Under the pieces are notes generated by a model, which saw nothing but the letters and a program-made list of their open reading frames with translations, did no database searches and had not been told where the DNA came from. Source: Crocinitomicaceae bacterium (GTDB lineage: Bacteria > Bacteroidota > Bacteroidia > Flavobacteriales_D > Crocinitomicaceae). Taken from it: DNA of 64,000 nucleotides. Shown piece by piece: positions 19,048-28,206 of the stretch. Both the position numbers and the translations under genes were made by a program. Where the stretch lies: assembly GCA_024643725.1 (NCBI GenBank), contig JAHEMJ010000005.1, positions 44,612 through 108,611 of the forward strand. The letters run 5' to 3'. How positions within the stretch are numbered: position 1 is the stretch's first letter; every line of letters starts with the position of its first letter.

Positions 19048-19052
19048 TTTTG
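19045..19052 (+). promoter_or_regulatory. -7 element of gatC, 4 nt from ATG
   Basis: TAATTTTG (TAnnTTTG) begins in the plsC stop codon, is followed by TCAC and then the gatC ATG. Confidence 0.55.
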
Positions 19053-19056
19053 TCAC

Positions 19057-19347
19057 ATGAAAATCACCGAAGAATTAATTGACCACATTGCGCACCTTGC
19101 TCGTTTAGAGTTTAAAGGAGAGGATAAAGTGTCGATTCAAAAGGATATGGAGCGCATGATTGAATTCGTGGACAAACTTTCGGAAATCGATACGGCGAAT
19201 GTCGAACCTTTGATTTTTATGTCTGAAGAAATCAACCGTGTTCGGGAAGATGTCCCTCAAGTAACGGTAACGCATGAAGAGGCTTTGATGAACGCGCCGA
19301 AAAAAGATTCTGACTATTTCCGCATCCCAAAAGTGTTGGACAAGTAA
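19057..19347 (+). CDS. gatC: Asp-tRNA(Asn)/Glu-tRNA(Gln) amidotransferase subunit C
   Basis: 96 aa, normal size. Belt-like subunit that stabilises GatA-GatB in the transamidation of misacylated tRNA. Family signature HIAHLARLEFKGEDK at the N-terminus and RVREDVPQVTVTHEEALMNAPKKDSDYFRIPKVLD at the C-terminus, broken here only by normal variation. gatA and gatB are not in the window. Confidence 0.94.
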   Translation: MKITEELIDHIAHLARLEFKGEDKVSIQKDMERMIEFVDKLSEIDTANVEPLIFMSEEINRVREDVPQVTVTHEEALMNAPKKDSDYFRIPKVLDK

Positions 19348-19353
19348 CAACGC

Positions 19354-20226
19354 GTGAAAGTCTCTGGATTTACGTTTATTCGCAATGCCATCCAATTGGA
19401 CTATCCCATTGTGGAAGCCATTCAATCCATTTTACCTTTGTGTAACGAAGTCGTTGTGGCTGTGGGGAATTCAGCAGACGATACACTCGGACTGATAAAA
19501 TCCATTGATCCAAGTAAAATTCGCATCATTGAAACCATTTGGGACGATACCCTCCGTGAAAATGGCGCGGTATTGGCAGACGAAACCAACAAAGCGTTTC
19601 AAGCGATTTCTCCAGACAGCGATTGGGCATTTTACATTCAAGGAGACGAAGTCATTCACGAAGAAGATTACGCCGAGATTCGTGCGAAAATGGAAGCATT
19701 CGTACAGGACAAAGAAGTGGACGGACTCCTGTTTGCGTACCAACATTTCTATGGTTCCTACGATTTTATCGGTGCTTCCAATAATTGGTACAAACACGAA
19801 ATTCGCATCATCCGAAATCAAAAGAATATTTACTCTTACCGAGATGCCCAGGGATTCCGCAAAGATGACAACCAGAAATTGAACGTGGCGGCGATTCAAG
19901 CAAAGGTCTATCACTATGGTTGGGTAAAAGATCCAAGAGCGATGCAGGCGAAGCAAACATCCTTTCACAAGCTATGGCACGACGATGAATGGTTAGAGAA
20001 AAACATTGAGGATGTTGAGTTCTTTCCATACGAGGACCACATCAATGGATTGGCGCGATTTAAGGGAACGCATCCGAAAATCATGCAAGCGCGCATTGAT
20101 CGCTTGAATTGGACTTTCAAAGTCGATCCAAGTCGAAATAAAAAATCCCTCAAAAATAAATTGAAGGATTTATTGAAATTCATCGGGATTGATACGAATT
20201 ACCGCAATTACAAGCAGATTCGCTGA
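19354..20226 (+). CDS. Family 2 glycosyltransferase
   Basis: 290 aa from a GTG start 6 nt after gatC. GT-A fold: N-terminal SGFTFIRNAIQLDYPIVEAI and nucleotide-sugar loop NEVVVAVGNSADDT; the metal-binding DXD-like position is YIQGDEV. The C-terminal half is rich in basic and aromatic residues. It resembles Bacteroidota GT2 proteins for surface glycans, with unknown donor and acceptor. It abuts trmB on the opposite strand with no gap. Confidence 0.82.
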   Translation: MKVSGFTFIRNAIQLDYPIVEAIQSILPLCNEVVVAVGNSADDTLGLIKSIDPSKIRIIETIWDDTLRENGAVLADETNKAFQAISPDSDWAFYIQGDEVIHEEDYAEIRAKMEAFVQDKEVDGLLFAYQHFYGSYDFIGASNNWYKHEIRIIRNQKNIYSYRDAQGFRKDDNQKLNVAAIQAKVYHYGWVKDPRAMQAKQTSFHKLWHDDEWLEKNIEDVEFFPYEDHINGLARFKGTHPKIMQARIDRLNWTFKVDPSRNKKSLKNKLKDLLKFIGIDTNYRNYKQIR

Positions 20227-20895
20227 TTAAGAAATCTGAAACTTACAATACTTGATTTTATGTCCTCGCGCTGAAAATAACTTTTCATAGTGCGTTTTAA
20301 TGTGAAAAATCTCACGTGTATCTGGATCTAAATCCTCCGGTAGATTTGCGTAAAGGTCCCAAGTGGACTCTAAACAAGGATAGTTGTTTTCTTCGATTTG
20401 TTCCAAGGTGTATTCGAACAAAATATCGCTATCTGTTTTCATGTGGACAATTCCGCCTGGTTTCAGGATTTGCTTGTAGCGATCAATGAACAGGGGAGAG
20501 GATAAGCGTTTGCGCGCTTTGTTGGGCTGTGGGTCAGAGAAAGTCAACCAAATTTCATCTACTTCGTGTTCTCCGAAATAATCCAAAATGAAATCGATGC
20601 GTGTACGTAAAAAAGCCACATTGTTCAGCTGTGTTTCCAGCGCTTCTTTCGCACCGATGTAAATGCGGTTTCCTTTCAGGTCCACACCGATGAAATTCTT
20701 CTCTGGATATTTGCGTCCGAGTCCAACAGAATATTCACCTTTTCCACATCCTAATTCTAGCACGATCGGATGGTCATTTTGGAACACCTCTTTTCGCCAA
20801 TTCCCTTTAATTGGAAACGGTTCGCGAAAAACGGGTTCGTAGACATTCGAAAATGACTTAATGGCTTCAAATCGTATTAATTTATCTTTTCCCAC
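20227..20895 (-). CDS. trmB: tRNA (guanine-N7-)-methyltransferase
   Basis: 222 aa. SAM-dependent methylation of G46 in tRNA. SAM motif LELGCGKGEYSVGLG (about residues 46-60) and the diagnostic TFSDPQPNKARKRLSSPLF (about residues 119-137), followed by KPGGIVHMKTDSD. Length normal. Stop codon directly adjoins the convergent glycosyltransferase gene. Confidence 0.95.
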   Translation of the reverse strand: MGKDKLIRFEAIKSFSNVYEPVFREPFPIKGNWRKEVFQNDHPIVLELGCGKGEYSVGLGRKYPEKNFIGVDLKGNRIYIGAKEALETQLNNVAFLRTRIDFILDYFGEHEVDEIWLTFSDPQPNKARKRLSSPLFIDRYKQILKPGGIVHMKTDSDILFEYTLEQIEENNYPCLESTWDLYANLPEDLDPDTREIFHIKTHYEKLFSARGHKIKYCKFQIS

Positions 20896-20990
20896 TTGTT
20901 GCTGTTTTGAATAAAGGTTGCTTTCTTAAAGAAAAACGCGAAATTATAACTTATTTTAGATTAATGCGGTGTAGTCTCGCTTGAGCTGTC

Positions 20991-20998
20991 TAAATTTG
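20991..20998 (+). promoter_or_regulatory. -7 element 3 nt from ATG
   Basis: TAAATTTG (TAnnTTTG), then TCC, then ATG at 21002. It lies downstream of an in-frame TTG at 20981, which makes that TTG an unlikely start. No TTG was seen at the -33 position. Confidence 0.5.
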
Positions 20999-21001
20999 TC
21001 C

Positions 21002-21568
21002 ATGCATTTTGTCGAACCGTATTTCAATTGGCGTGGATATTACGTCGCATCAGAGGATCCATTGTCCCCGTTTTACGAACGCGAGTACAGTGAATTCGAG
21101 TTCACGAATAGCATTTACGACTATTACATTCATCCGCAGTGGGACTCCATTGGATCTCCGACCTTGTTTCTAAAAATCCTCATGGTGGATTACGATGCAG
21201 CGTATGCCATCATCGAATTGATTGGCGAGTGGAACGATGCGATTGAAAACGACATCATGATTTTAAAGCGGGACATCATAGATGTATTGATTGAGCAAGG
21301 CGTGAATCAATTTATTTTGATAGGAGAAAACGTGTTGAATTTTCATTATTCCGATGACTGTTACTACGAAGAGTGGTTCGACGATGTCGAAGAAGGGTGG
21401 ATTGCCATGGTGAACTTTCACGACCATGTTATTCGAGAATTTGAGCGCATCAATATTGATCATTACTTTGTCATGGGCGGAGAGTTGGAGGACATCGAAT
21501 GGCGGACATACAAACCGCAGCACTTCTACGAAAAAGTAGAGGCGCTTGTGACCAAGCGCCTCGGGTAA
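21002..21568 (+). CDS. Acidic protein of unknown function
   Basis: About 188 aa, not recognised. Very rich in Asp, Glu, Tyr and Trp (for example CYYEEWFDDVEEGW), without signal peptide or TM segment, so cytoplasmic. An alternating hydrophobic pattern in DVLIEQGVNQFILIGENVL suggests an alpha/beta fold. Probably a lineage-specific conserved protein. Divergent from trmB, and abuts the POT transporter gene head-on. Confidence 0.6.
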   Translation: MHFVEPYFNWRGYYVASEDPLSPFYEREYSEFEFTNSIYDYYIHPQWDSIGSPTLFLKILMVDYDAAYAIIELIGEWNDAIENDIMILKRDIIDVLIEQGVNQFILIGENVLNFHYSDDCYYEEWFDDVEEGWIAMVNFHDHVIREFERINIDHYFVMGGELEDIEWRTYKPQHFYEKVEALVTKRLG

Positions 21569-23188
21569 TTATTTATATTCTTTAAAAATACGATTCAGCC
21601 ATCGCAGCATCCCAAACATGAGCAAGGAAGCGGTACATAAGAGCACTACATTCACATAAAAGAAATTCGCTTTGTCTTCGTAATTATCCCACATGGAACT
21701 TAGCACTCCAGATAGTTTATTCCCTATTGAGGTTGCTAAAAACCAACCACCCATCATTAAGGATGTTAATCTCGGTGGACTTAATTTTGAGACAAGTGAA
21801 AGTCCCATTGGACTTAAAAAAAGCTCACCGATCGTAATTACGGCATAGGATGAAATAAACCACCAAGGAGATGCTTTTGACATGCCGTTATTATTTGCAT
21901 AAATCGCTCCAACCATTACAAAGCAAGACAATCCAGAGATGAGTAGTCCAAAAGCAATTTTTGTCGGTGTAGAAGGTTCCTTACCTTTTCGACGTAAAAA
22001 GGCAAAGAAAGCGATGATGAGCGGAGTGAGTGCCACCACCCAAAAAGGATTAACAGATTGAAATAGGTTCGTATTGAATGCAAAAATAGATTTGCCTTCC
22101 TTCGGTCTTTCTTGTTCAGGAATATTCTTGAAGTAATATGGGTAATTCCATTCTTTTACGTTTTTGTCCTTCACACGAAACTGTTCATCCATAAATACCA
22201 CAGAATCTTTTTTATAGCTAATTTCTTCAGCCAAGTATAGTCCTTTAGCTACAGGAAGAATAGTTGCTGGAACCTCTCTGTCTGTATATCGGTCAGCCCA
22301 GGTATTCAGTGTAGAACCATTTTGTTTAAATACTGCCCAGAATGCAATGACCACGGCGAATATAGCGAGCATAGCAGCAATTGGCTTTTTTTCCTCTTTT
22401 GGTGACTTATACAAAAGTCGTCCATAAAAAAAGATAACAGGGATACAACCAAACAAGAAGGCATCCGTTGTTGCTGAACCAACTAACGGTTCAGGGAGTA
22501 AAAGCGCCAATAACCCAAATCCAACGGAGGGAAGAAGGATCACAGAGAAAATGTGAAGCAATGACATATCGTTCTCCGCTTTTGGTTTTATAACATCTGC
22601 ATGTTTATAGTGTTTCGTTCCAATCCAGAAAATGGTTATGCCAATAAACATTCCCACTCCAGCAGCTAGAAATGCGGCATACCAGCCATAAATATTGTAA
22701 AGAGCAGCACCGAAAAAATTACAAACAAATGCACCAATATTAATCCCCATGTAGAAGATACTGTACCCAGCGTCTTTTTTCGATTTGTATTCATCTGAAT
22801 TGTATACATTTCCAAGTAAGGTAGAAATATTGGGTTTGAAAAACCCGTTGCCCAATATCACAAGTACCATGGCAATGTATAGCGTTGTTTTGTCGTGAAC
22901 GGACATTAAACAATAACCAATTCCCATCATGATTCCACCAATGGTAATGGATCTTCGATATCCAAGCACGCGATCTGCTAAAAGTCCACCAATAAAAGGA
23001 GTTAGGAATACGAAAGCGATGAAGGTTCCGTATAAGTCCGATGCTTCTTTTTCATTGAAACCAAAACCATGAACGGAGTCTTTTAAATAAAGTGTAAAAA
23101 TTCCGATCATTAAATAGTAACCGAATCGTTCCCACATTTCTGAAAAGAATAAAAAGGGAAGTGCTTTTGGATGTGTGTTTTTTGCCAT
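21569..23188 (-). CDS. POT/PTR family peptide MFS transporter
   Basis: 539 aa. Proton-dependent oligopeptide transporter. N-terminal motif EMWERFGYYLMIGIFTLYL, then YSIFYMGINIGAFVCNFFG, the PTR2 signature of TM4-5. About 12-14 TM segments, with an inserted soluble loop at about residues 290-350 (DRYTDREVPATILPV onwards). Adjacent to a second POT gene on the same strand; a terminator lies between the two. Confidence 0.93.
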   Translation of the reverse strand: MAKNTHPKALPFLFFSEMWERFGYYLMIGIFTLYLKDSVHGFGFNEKEASDLYGTFIAFVFLTPFIGGLLADRVLGYRRSITIGGIMMGIGYCLMSVHDKTTLYIAMVLVILGNGFFKPNISTLLGNVYNSDEYKSKKDAGYSIFYMGINIGAFVCNFFGAALYNIYGWYAAFLAAGVGMFIGITIFWIGTKHYKHADVIKPKAENDMSLLHIFSVILLPSVGFGLLALLLPEPLVGSATTDAFLFGCIPVIFFYGRLLYKSPKEEKKPIAAMLAIFAVVIAFWAVFKQNGSTLNTWADRYTDREVPATILPVAKGLYLAEEISYKKDSVVFMDEQFRVKDKNVKEWNYPYYFKNIPEQERPKEGKSIFAFNTNLFQSVNPFWVVALTPLIIAFFAFLRRKGKEPSTPTKIAFGLLISGLSCFVMVGAIYANNNGMSKASPWWFISSYAVITIGELFLSPMGLSLVSKLSPPRLTSLMMGGWFLATSIGNKLSGVLSSMWDNYEDKANFFYVNVVLLCTASLLMFGMLRWLNRIFKEYK

Positions 23189-23204
23189 AAATACGTGTTA
23201 AAAT

Positions 23205-23232
23205 AAAAAGGCTACCCGATATAGGTAGCCTT
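23205..23232 (-). terminator. Terminator between the two POT genes
   Basis: AAGGCTACC (23208-23216) and GGTAGCCTT (23224-23232) form a 9-bp stem with a 7-nt loop; the minus strand then reads into T-rich sequence. It ends transcription of the upstream POT gene. Confidence 0.85.
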
Positions 23233-23250
23233 CAAGTGTCAATTTATTTT

Positions 23251-25227
23251 TTATTTCACTCCATTCATCATAACTAAAAGTCGTTTTGATAATAGGAACA
23301 AAATAACAGATGCAGTTCCGGCCATGAAAACAAAGATCATGAAGAAATTATAAAGATTTTCAATTTTCACGCCAAGGAAACTTGGTTTTTGTGGTTTAAT
23401 GTTCCACACCTCAATCGTTTTTGCATCTTCACTACCTTTTTTTCCAGCCTCGTATTTTAACACGTATAACATGTTTCCATCCGCATTGCTGAACATGGTG
23501 TAGTTGAATTTTGGTTTAGAACCAACGATCAATTTTTGTGTGAATTCAGAAACCTCATTTTTAGAAACTTCACCGATAGAAATTCCTAACAAAGAGTCCG
23601 ATTTTTCCGCTGCTTCAATTCCGAATAGTTTATTTTTGAACGATTCTGCGAAGCCCAATTCTTTTTCCGCTTCGAAATCATCTGAAAGTAATCGAACACT
23701 TGCAGTATGATTGGCAAATTCCATTTTCCATGATTTAACAGTATTGCTATCCAATTGCGATAAGTTCATTGTAGTATCCTTCGCATCAAAAGCAAAAGCA
23801 CTAACAGGAATGGATTTCTCCATTTTCACTTCTTCTGGATAAAGTGAACTTAAGTCGCCAGCGAATTTATTTGCCGTTGCTGTAGATAAGAACCAAACGC
23901 CCATCAACAAAGATGCAAATCGAACCGGAGCAAGTTTAACAACCATGGACAAGCCTATTGGAGATAAGCAAAGTTCTCCAAAGGTATGCACTGTATACAG
24001 GGTAACCAACCAGAACATACTCACCTTCACACTTGGGTCTAAATCTTTCACACCAACTGCGATGATTAAATATCCAACCGCTAGTAAGAATAATCCCAAC
24101 GATTGTTTAACCGGTGAACTTGGTTCACGATTGCTAGCGCCTAATTTCGTCCATAACCAAGCAAAAATTGGGGCAAAAATAACAATGGCTACGGCATTGA
24201 TACTTTGGAAATAAGAGGAAGGGATCTCCCAATTGAACAAATGGCGATCAGTTTGCTCTTGAGCAAAGAAAGTCAATGAGGCACCTGCTTGTTCGAAGGC
24301 AGACCAAAAGAAAATAACGAAGAATGCGATGATGAAAATCACCCAAATACGTTGTTTTTCTTCTTTCGTCAAACTTTTATCGACAATGATAGATGCGGGC
24401 GCAACGATACACAACGTATAAATAAACGCTCCTACGATATCTAATCCCATTAATCCTTTGAAAGCCACAAATAATCCGCCAGAAATGAAAATCCATTGAA
24501 TCATTTTTCCAAAATTCATTGGTTCCTTCACTGCGTCAACTGCAGGTTCGATTTTTTTAGGTTTCGCACCAATGGCTTCACCATTTGGTTTGATAATGTA
24601 TTTGTTTTTTAACAATTCGAATACGATTGTACTGATGATCATTCCAATACATGCCGCTAGGAATCCCCATTTAAACATGGCTGGCACAATCAATCCTTCT
24701 TTGTCGTAAACTTCTCCAAGTCCTCCAGTAATGAGAGGTGCGATAAATGCTCCTAGGTTAATTCCCATATAGAAAATGGTAAATGCAGAGTCAACACGCT
24801 TATCACCCTCTTCATATAATTGCCCTACCATTGTGGAAATGTTTGGTTTAAAGAAACCATTTCCAAAAATCAAAAAACCAAGTCCAGCAAACATCATCGT
24901 TGATGCTAAATTGACATCAGTATAAAAGGATCCAGCTAGGAACATAAAGAATTGACCGATGGCCATCATAATCCCACCAACAAAAATGGAACGTCGATTA
25001 CCCCAATAACGGTCTGCAACATATCCTCCGATCAGCGGTGTTAAATAGACAAGTCCAGTGTAGTTTCCATAAACGGTAGAAGCTAATGACTTATCAAACA
25101 TCAGCGCATTAACCATAAACAAGGTGAAGATAGCGCGCATTCCATAATAACTAAAACGCTCCCACATTTCAGTCACGAATAACAAATAGAGTCCCTTTGG
25201 ATGTCCTTTTTGCGTAGAATTTTCCAT
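23251..25227 (-). CDS. POT/PTR family peptide transporter with large insertion
   Basis: 658 aa, longer than the usual 450-550. Same N-terminal motif (EMWERFSYYGMRAIFTLFM) and PTR2 signature (TIFYMGINLGAFIAPLITG) as its neighbour, with which it is probably paralogous. An insertion of about 150 residues (about 465-620) sits before the last TM helix and is polar, probably periplasmic. A TATATTCG box upstream on the minus strand is a near match to the -7 element. Confidence 0.92.
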   Translation of the reverse strand: MENSTQKGHPKGLYLLFVTEMWERFSYYGMRAIFTLFMVNALMFDKSLASTVYGNYTGLVYLTPLIGGYVADRYWGNRRSIFVGGIMMAIGQFFMFLAGSFYTDVNLASTMMFAGLGFLIFGNGFFKPNISTMVGQLYEEGDKRVDSAFTIFYMGINLGAFIAPLITGGLGEVYDKEGLIVPAMFKWGFLAACIGMIISTIVFELLKNKYIIKPNGEAIGAKPKKIEPAVDAVKEPMNFGKMIQWIFISGGLFVAFKGLMGLDIVGAFIYTLCIVAPASIIVDKSLTKEEKQRIWVIFIIAFFVIFFWSAFEQAGASLTFFAQEQTDRHLFNWEIPSSYFQSINAVAIVIFAPIFAWLWTKLGASNREPSSPVKQSLGLFLLAVGYLIIAVGVKDLDPSVKVSMFWLVTLYTVHTFGELCLSPIGLSMVVKLAPVRFASLLMGVWFLSTATANKFAGDLSSLYPEEVKMEKSIPVSAFAFDAKDTTMNLSQLDSNTVKSWKMEFANHTASVRLLSDDFEAEKELGFAESFKNKLFGIEAAEKSDSLLGISIGEVSKNEVSEFTQKLIVGSKPKFNYTMFSNADGNMLYVLKYEAGKKGSEDAKTIEVWNIKPQKPSFLGVKIENLYNFFMIFVFMAGTASVILFLLSKRLLVMMNGVK

Positions 25228-25312
25228 AAAAATAGTTTAGTTTACCTGCCGAATATAGTAAAAAATCGTGGTTTAGGTTCATTTCGATGGATTGTAATCG
25301 TGATTTTTCCAA

Positions 25313-25341
25313 TTGAGATGTTTGAGAATGAAATATCTTTG
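25313..25341 (+). promoter_or_regulatory. TTG-N18-TATCTTTG promoter
   Basis: TTG at 25313-25315 and TATCTTTG at 25334-25341, spacer 18 nt: a full match to the Bacteroidota housekeeping promoter. Start codon 14 nt downstream. Confidence 0.75.
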
Positions 25342-25355
25342 CGAAAAAAAAAGTC

Positions 25356-26093
25356 ATGGTGAATTGGTTGGAGCGAACGGAATTATTGTTTTCGAAAGAA
25401 CAAATGGACCGTTTGAAAAATGCACATGTGTTGATTGTTGGACTCGGAGGAATTGGTTCTTTTGCGGGCGAATTCATTGCACGTGCTGGAATTGGTCAGA
25501 TGACCATCATCGATGGAGATGTCTTTGATCCAACCAATAAAAATCGTCAATTGACAGCGCTAGATAGTACAATCGGGATAAACAAAGCTGTCGTTTTGGC
25601 TCAACGCATCAAGGATATCAATCCAGAAATTCAATTGAATGTCGTGGAAGAGTTTGTGCTACCTGAACGTGTGTGGGAATTGTTGGACGAACATCAACCG
25701 GACTATGTCATGGATTGCATCGATTCTGTAACGCCAAAATTGGAATGGTTGATTGCTTGTAAACGCAAAAAAGTAAAAATCATCAGTCACATGGGTGCAG
25801 GTGGAAAAACCGATCCAAGTAAAATTAAAGTGACAAATATTCAACATGTGGCGGGATGTAAGCTCGGAGCGCACATGAAAAAACGCTTGAAACGCAAGAA
25901 CATTTCCTACCGTGGAATCAAAGCGGTTTACTCAACGGAAATTCAACAAAAGGATTCCTTGAAAATGACCAACGGTGCCAATTATAAAAAGTCGTTCTAT
26001 GGGACGATTTCCTACATGCCGGCTTTGTTTGGACTCGTTGGCGCTGCCGAGGTAATTCAATTTCTAGCAAATAAAACGGAGGAAAACGATTGA
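25356..26093 (+). CDS. tcdA: tRNA threonylcarbamoyladenosine dehydratase-like (TcdA/ThiF family)
   Basis: 245 aa, E1-like adenylating fold. Nucleotide motif VGLGGIGSFAGEFIARAGIG (about residues 29-48), IIDGDVFDPTNKNRQLTAL, then DCIDSVTPKLEWLIACKRKK. This pattern is that of TcdA, which cyclises t6A37 of tRNA to ct6A with ATP, rather than ThiF or MoeB. No sulphur-carrier gene is adjacent, which agrees. Ends in a small hairpin terminator. Confidence 0.88.
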   Translation: MVNWLERTELLFSKEQMDRLKNAHVLIVGLGGIGSFAGEFIARAGIGQMTIIDGDVFDPTNKNRQLTALDSTIGINKAVVLAQRIKDINPEIQLNVVEEFVLPERVWELLDEHQPDYVMDCIDSVTPKLEWLIACKRKKVKIISHMGAGGKTDPSKIKVTNIQHVAGCKLGAHMKKRLKRKNISYRGIKAVYSTEIQQKDSLKMTNGANYKKSFYGTISYMPALFGLVGAAEVIQFLANKTEEND

Positions 26094-26108
26094 TTCTCCT
26101 CGTTTTTT
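26076..26108 (+). terminator. Weak terminator after tcdA
   Basis: An imperfect stem (ACGGAGGA pairing with TCCTCGT) overlaps the stop codon and is followed by six T (26103-26108). Confidence 0.5.
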
Positions 26109-26148
26109 CGTACTTTTCCTTCGCTAAATCATTAATTCATTCAACAAC

Positions 26149-28152
26149 ATGAAAAAAACTACTTTGTTTATTGCATCTGTGTTGTTGTGCAGCACATCGT
26201 TTGCACAATTATTTTCAGATAATTTTGATTCGTACACCGCTGGATCGTATTTGGGTCCACAATCCCTTTCTTGGTCTACTTGGAGTGGGACAGAAGGAGC
26301 TACGGAAGATGTAACGATTACAAATAACAATGCAAATTCAGCTCCGAATTCCATTTATCTAGCGTCTACAGCCGCTTCCGGTGGTCCACAAGATGTGGTC
26401 TTGAAATTTGGTCAGGTCTATAATAGTGGGATTTTTACATTACAATCTGATTTTTATATCAATGCAGGTAAAAATGCTTACTTCAATTTACAAGCGTCAG
26501 CGACATTAGGACAAGTTTGGGCATTAAACGTGAATATGGATGGTAATCAAGTATTAATCGATGATGGAAACACGCCAAATCTGGCTGTTGGATCCTACAC
26601 GGATGCGACATGGTTTACCTTGAAAATCGAAGCGAATTTAACCCTTCATGTATGGAAAGCATATGTGAATGGAGCGTTGATTGGAACTTGGATGAATGGA
26701 GTAAATGCCGTTGCTGCAGCAGATTTTTATCCAGTTCAAAATAGTGCGTTCTACATGGACAATGTATCCTTTGATCACCAAACGTATACGTTGCCGAACT
26801 TGAATGCAATGATCGCTAACGTGAACATGGGTGGTGAAATTGCGGGACAAAACGTAACACCAACTGTAAAAGTTTTAAATGCGGGAGCTACTGCGATTAC
26901 GTCGTTTGATGTGAATTTGAACTACAACAGTCAAAACTTTCCATTCTCGGTTACGGGTGTGAATATCGCGAGTATTGGTACATATACAGTAAACATGCCA
27001 GCAAACGTGTTGGTTCCAGGAAATCAAACGTATACTGCAACGATTTCAAATATCAATGGAGGACAAGATGACATTGCGGGGGATAATACCTTGAGTGGTC
27101 AAATTGACCCGGTTGTTCCGGCTGCTGGTAAAATGGTGGTTGGTGAAGAAGCGACAGGTACTTGGTGTCAATGGTGTCCAAGAGGAGCTGTTTTCATGGA
27201 TTTATTTGAAACAAAATATGATCAATATTGGGCAGGAATCGCTGTACATAACGGTGACCCGATGACAAATACAGATTACGATGCTGGAATGGGCGGATTA
27301 ATCAGTGGATATCCAAGTGCAGTAGTTGACCGTTTAGCTGATGTGGATCCTTCAGGAATGACACCTGATTTCTTTACACGTTTACAAACCGCTCCTGTAG
27401 CGACGATATTAAATGGTGCAACATGGGACGCAGCAACGCGTGTCTTGAATGTTTCTGTCACAACTAATTTCTCCATGGCTGCAAACAGCAATTATAAAGC
27501 TGCTTGTGTGTTAACAGAAGACGAAGTTACCGGAACGGGTGCTGGTTGGAGTCAGTCAAATGCATACGCTGGTGGAAACAACGGTGTAATGGGTGGATTT
27601 GAAGCACTTTCTAATCCTGTTCCTGCGGCAACCATGGTTTACAATCACGTTGCTCGTGCAATTTCACCTAGCTTTAATGGAATGCCGAACAGTTATCCAG
27701 CAACTGTCAATGCGGGAGAATCATACACGATGAACGTAAGCTTTACTTTACCAGCTGATTGGGATGAAACAAAAATCAACATCATTGGAATGATCATTGA
27801 TCCAACAGGTAAAATTGAAAACGCAGGACGTGCAACCATCGCTGAAGCAGTGACAAATGGGTACGTAGCTGGTTTGACTGAAATGCCAGTAACCGATTTA
27901 ACACAAGTGATGACGGTATATCCAAATCCAGCTTCAACAGCTGCAACGGTAAATCTTCACATTGCGCAGGCATCCAATGTTTCCATGAAATTGGTTGATT
28001 TCGCTGGAAAAGTAATGAGTGAGAAAGCGTATGGAACTGTTCAAGGGGATTACCAAATCAACTTAAATACTAGCAACTTTAAAGCAGGTGTTTACTTCGT
28101 TGAATTAACGGTGAACGGACAAACAACTTCGAAAAAATTGATCATCGAATAA
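26149..28152 (+). CDS. T9SS-secreted Omp28-related surface protein
   Basis: 667 aa. Signal peptide (MKKTTLFIASVLLCSTSFAQ), a jelly-roll/adhesin-like domain (about residues 20-200), a beta-sandwich linker, then an Omp28-type thioredoxin-like domain starting at GEEATGTWCQWCPRGAVF with a C-x-x-C pair near residue 345. The C-terminal 75 residues (VYPNPASTAATVNL to the last LIIE) are a type A T9SS sorting domain. So it should cross the outer membrane by T9SS and be anchored or released. Monocistronic, with a strong terminator. Confidence 0.88.
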   Translation: MKKTTLFIASVLLCSTSFAQLFSDNFDSYTAGSYLGPQSLSWSTWSGTEGATEDVTITNNNANSAPNSIYLASTAASGGPQDVVLKFGQVYNSGIFTLQSDFYINAGKNAYFNLQASATLGQVWALNVNMDGNQVLIDDGNTPNLAVGSYTDATWFTLKIEANLTLHVWKAYVNGALIGTWMNGVNAVAAADFYPVQNSAFYMDNVSFDHQTYTLPNLNAMIANVNMGGEIAGQNVTPTVKVLNAGATAITSFDVNLNYNSQNFPFSVTGVNIASIGTYTVNMPANVLVPGNQTYTATISNINGGQDDIAGDNTLSGQIDPVVPAAGKMVVGEEATGTWCQWCPRGAVFMDLFETKYDQYWAGIAVHNGDPMTNTDYDAGMGGLISGYPSAVVDRLADVDPSGMTPDFFTRLQTAPVATILNGATWDAATRVLNVSVTTNFSMAANSNYKAACVLTEDEVTGTGAGWSQSNAYAGGNNGVMGGFEALSNPVPAATMVYNHVARAISPSFNGMPNSYPATVNAGESYTMNVSFTLPADWDETKINIIGMIIDPTGKIENAGRATIAEAVTNGYVAGLTEMPVTDLTQVMTVYPNPASTAATVNLHIAQASNVSMKLVDFAGKVMSEKAYGTVQGDYQINLNTSNFKAGVYFVELTVNGQTTSKKLIIE

Positions 28153-28174
28153 GATCAAGACAAAAAACCATTGG

Positions 28175-28206
28175 AAAAGGACTGCTGAAAAGTGGTCCTT
28201 TTTTTA
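28175..28206 (+). terminator. Rho-independent terminator
   Basis: AAAAGGAC (28175-28182) pairs with GTCCTTTT (28195-28202), followed by more T residues. It lies 22 nt after the stop of the Omp28-like gene and at the convergent end of purK. Confidence 0.9.
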
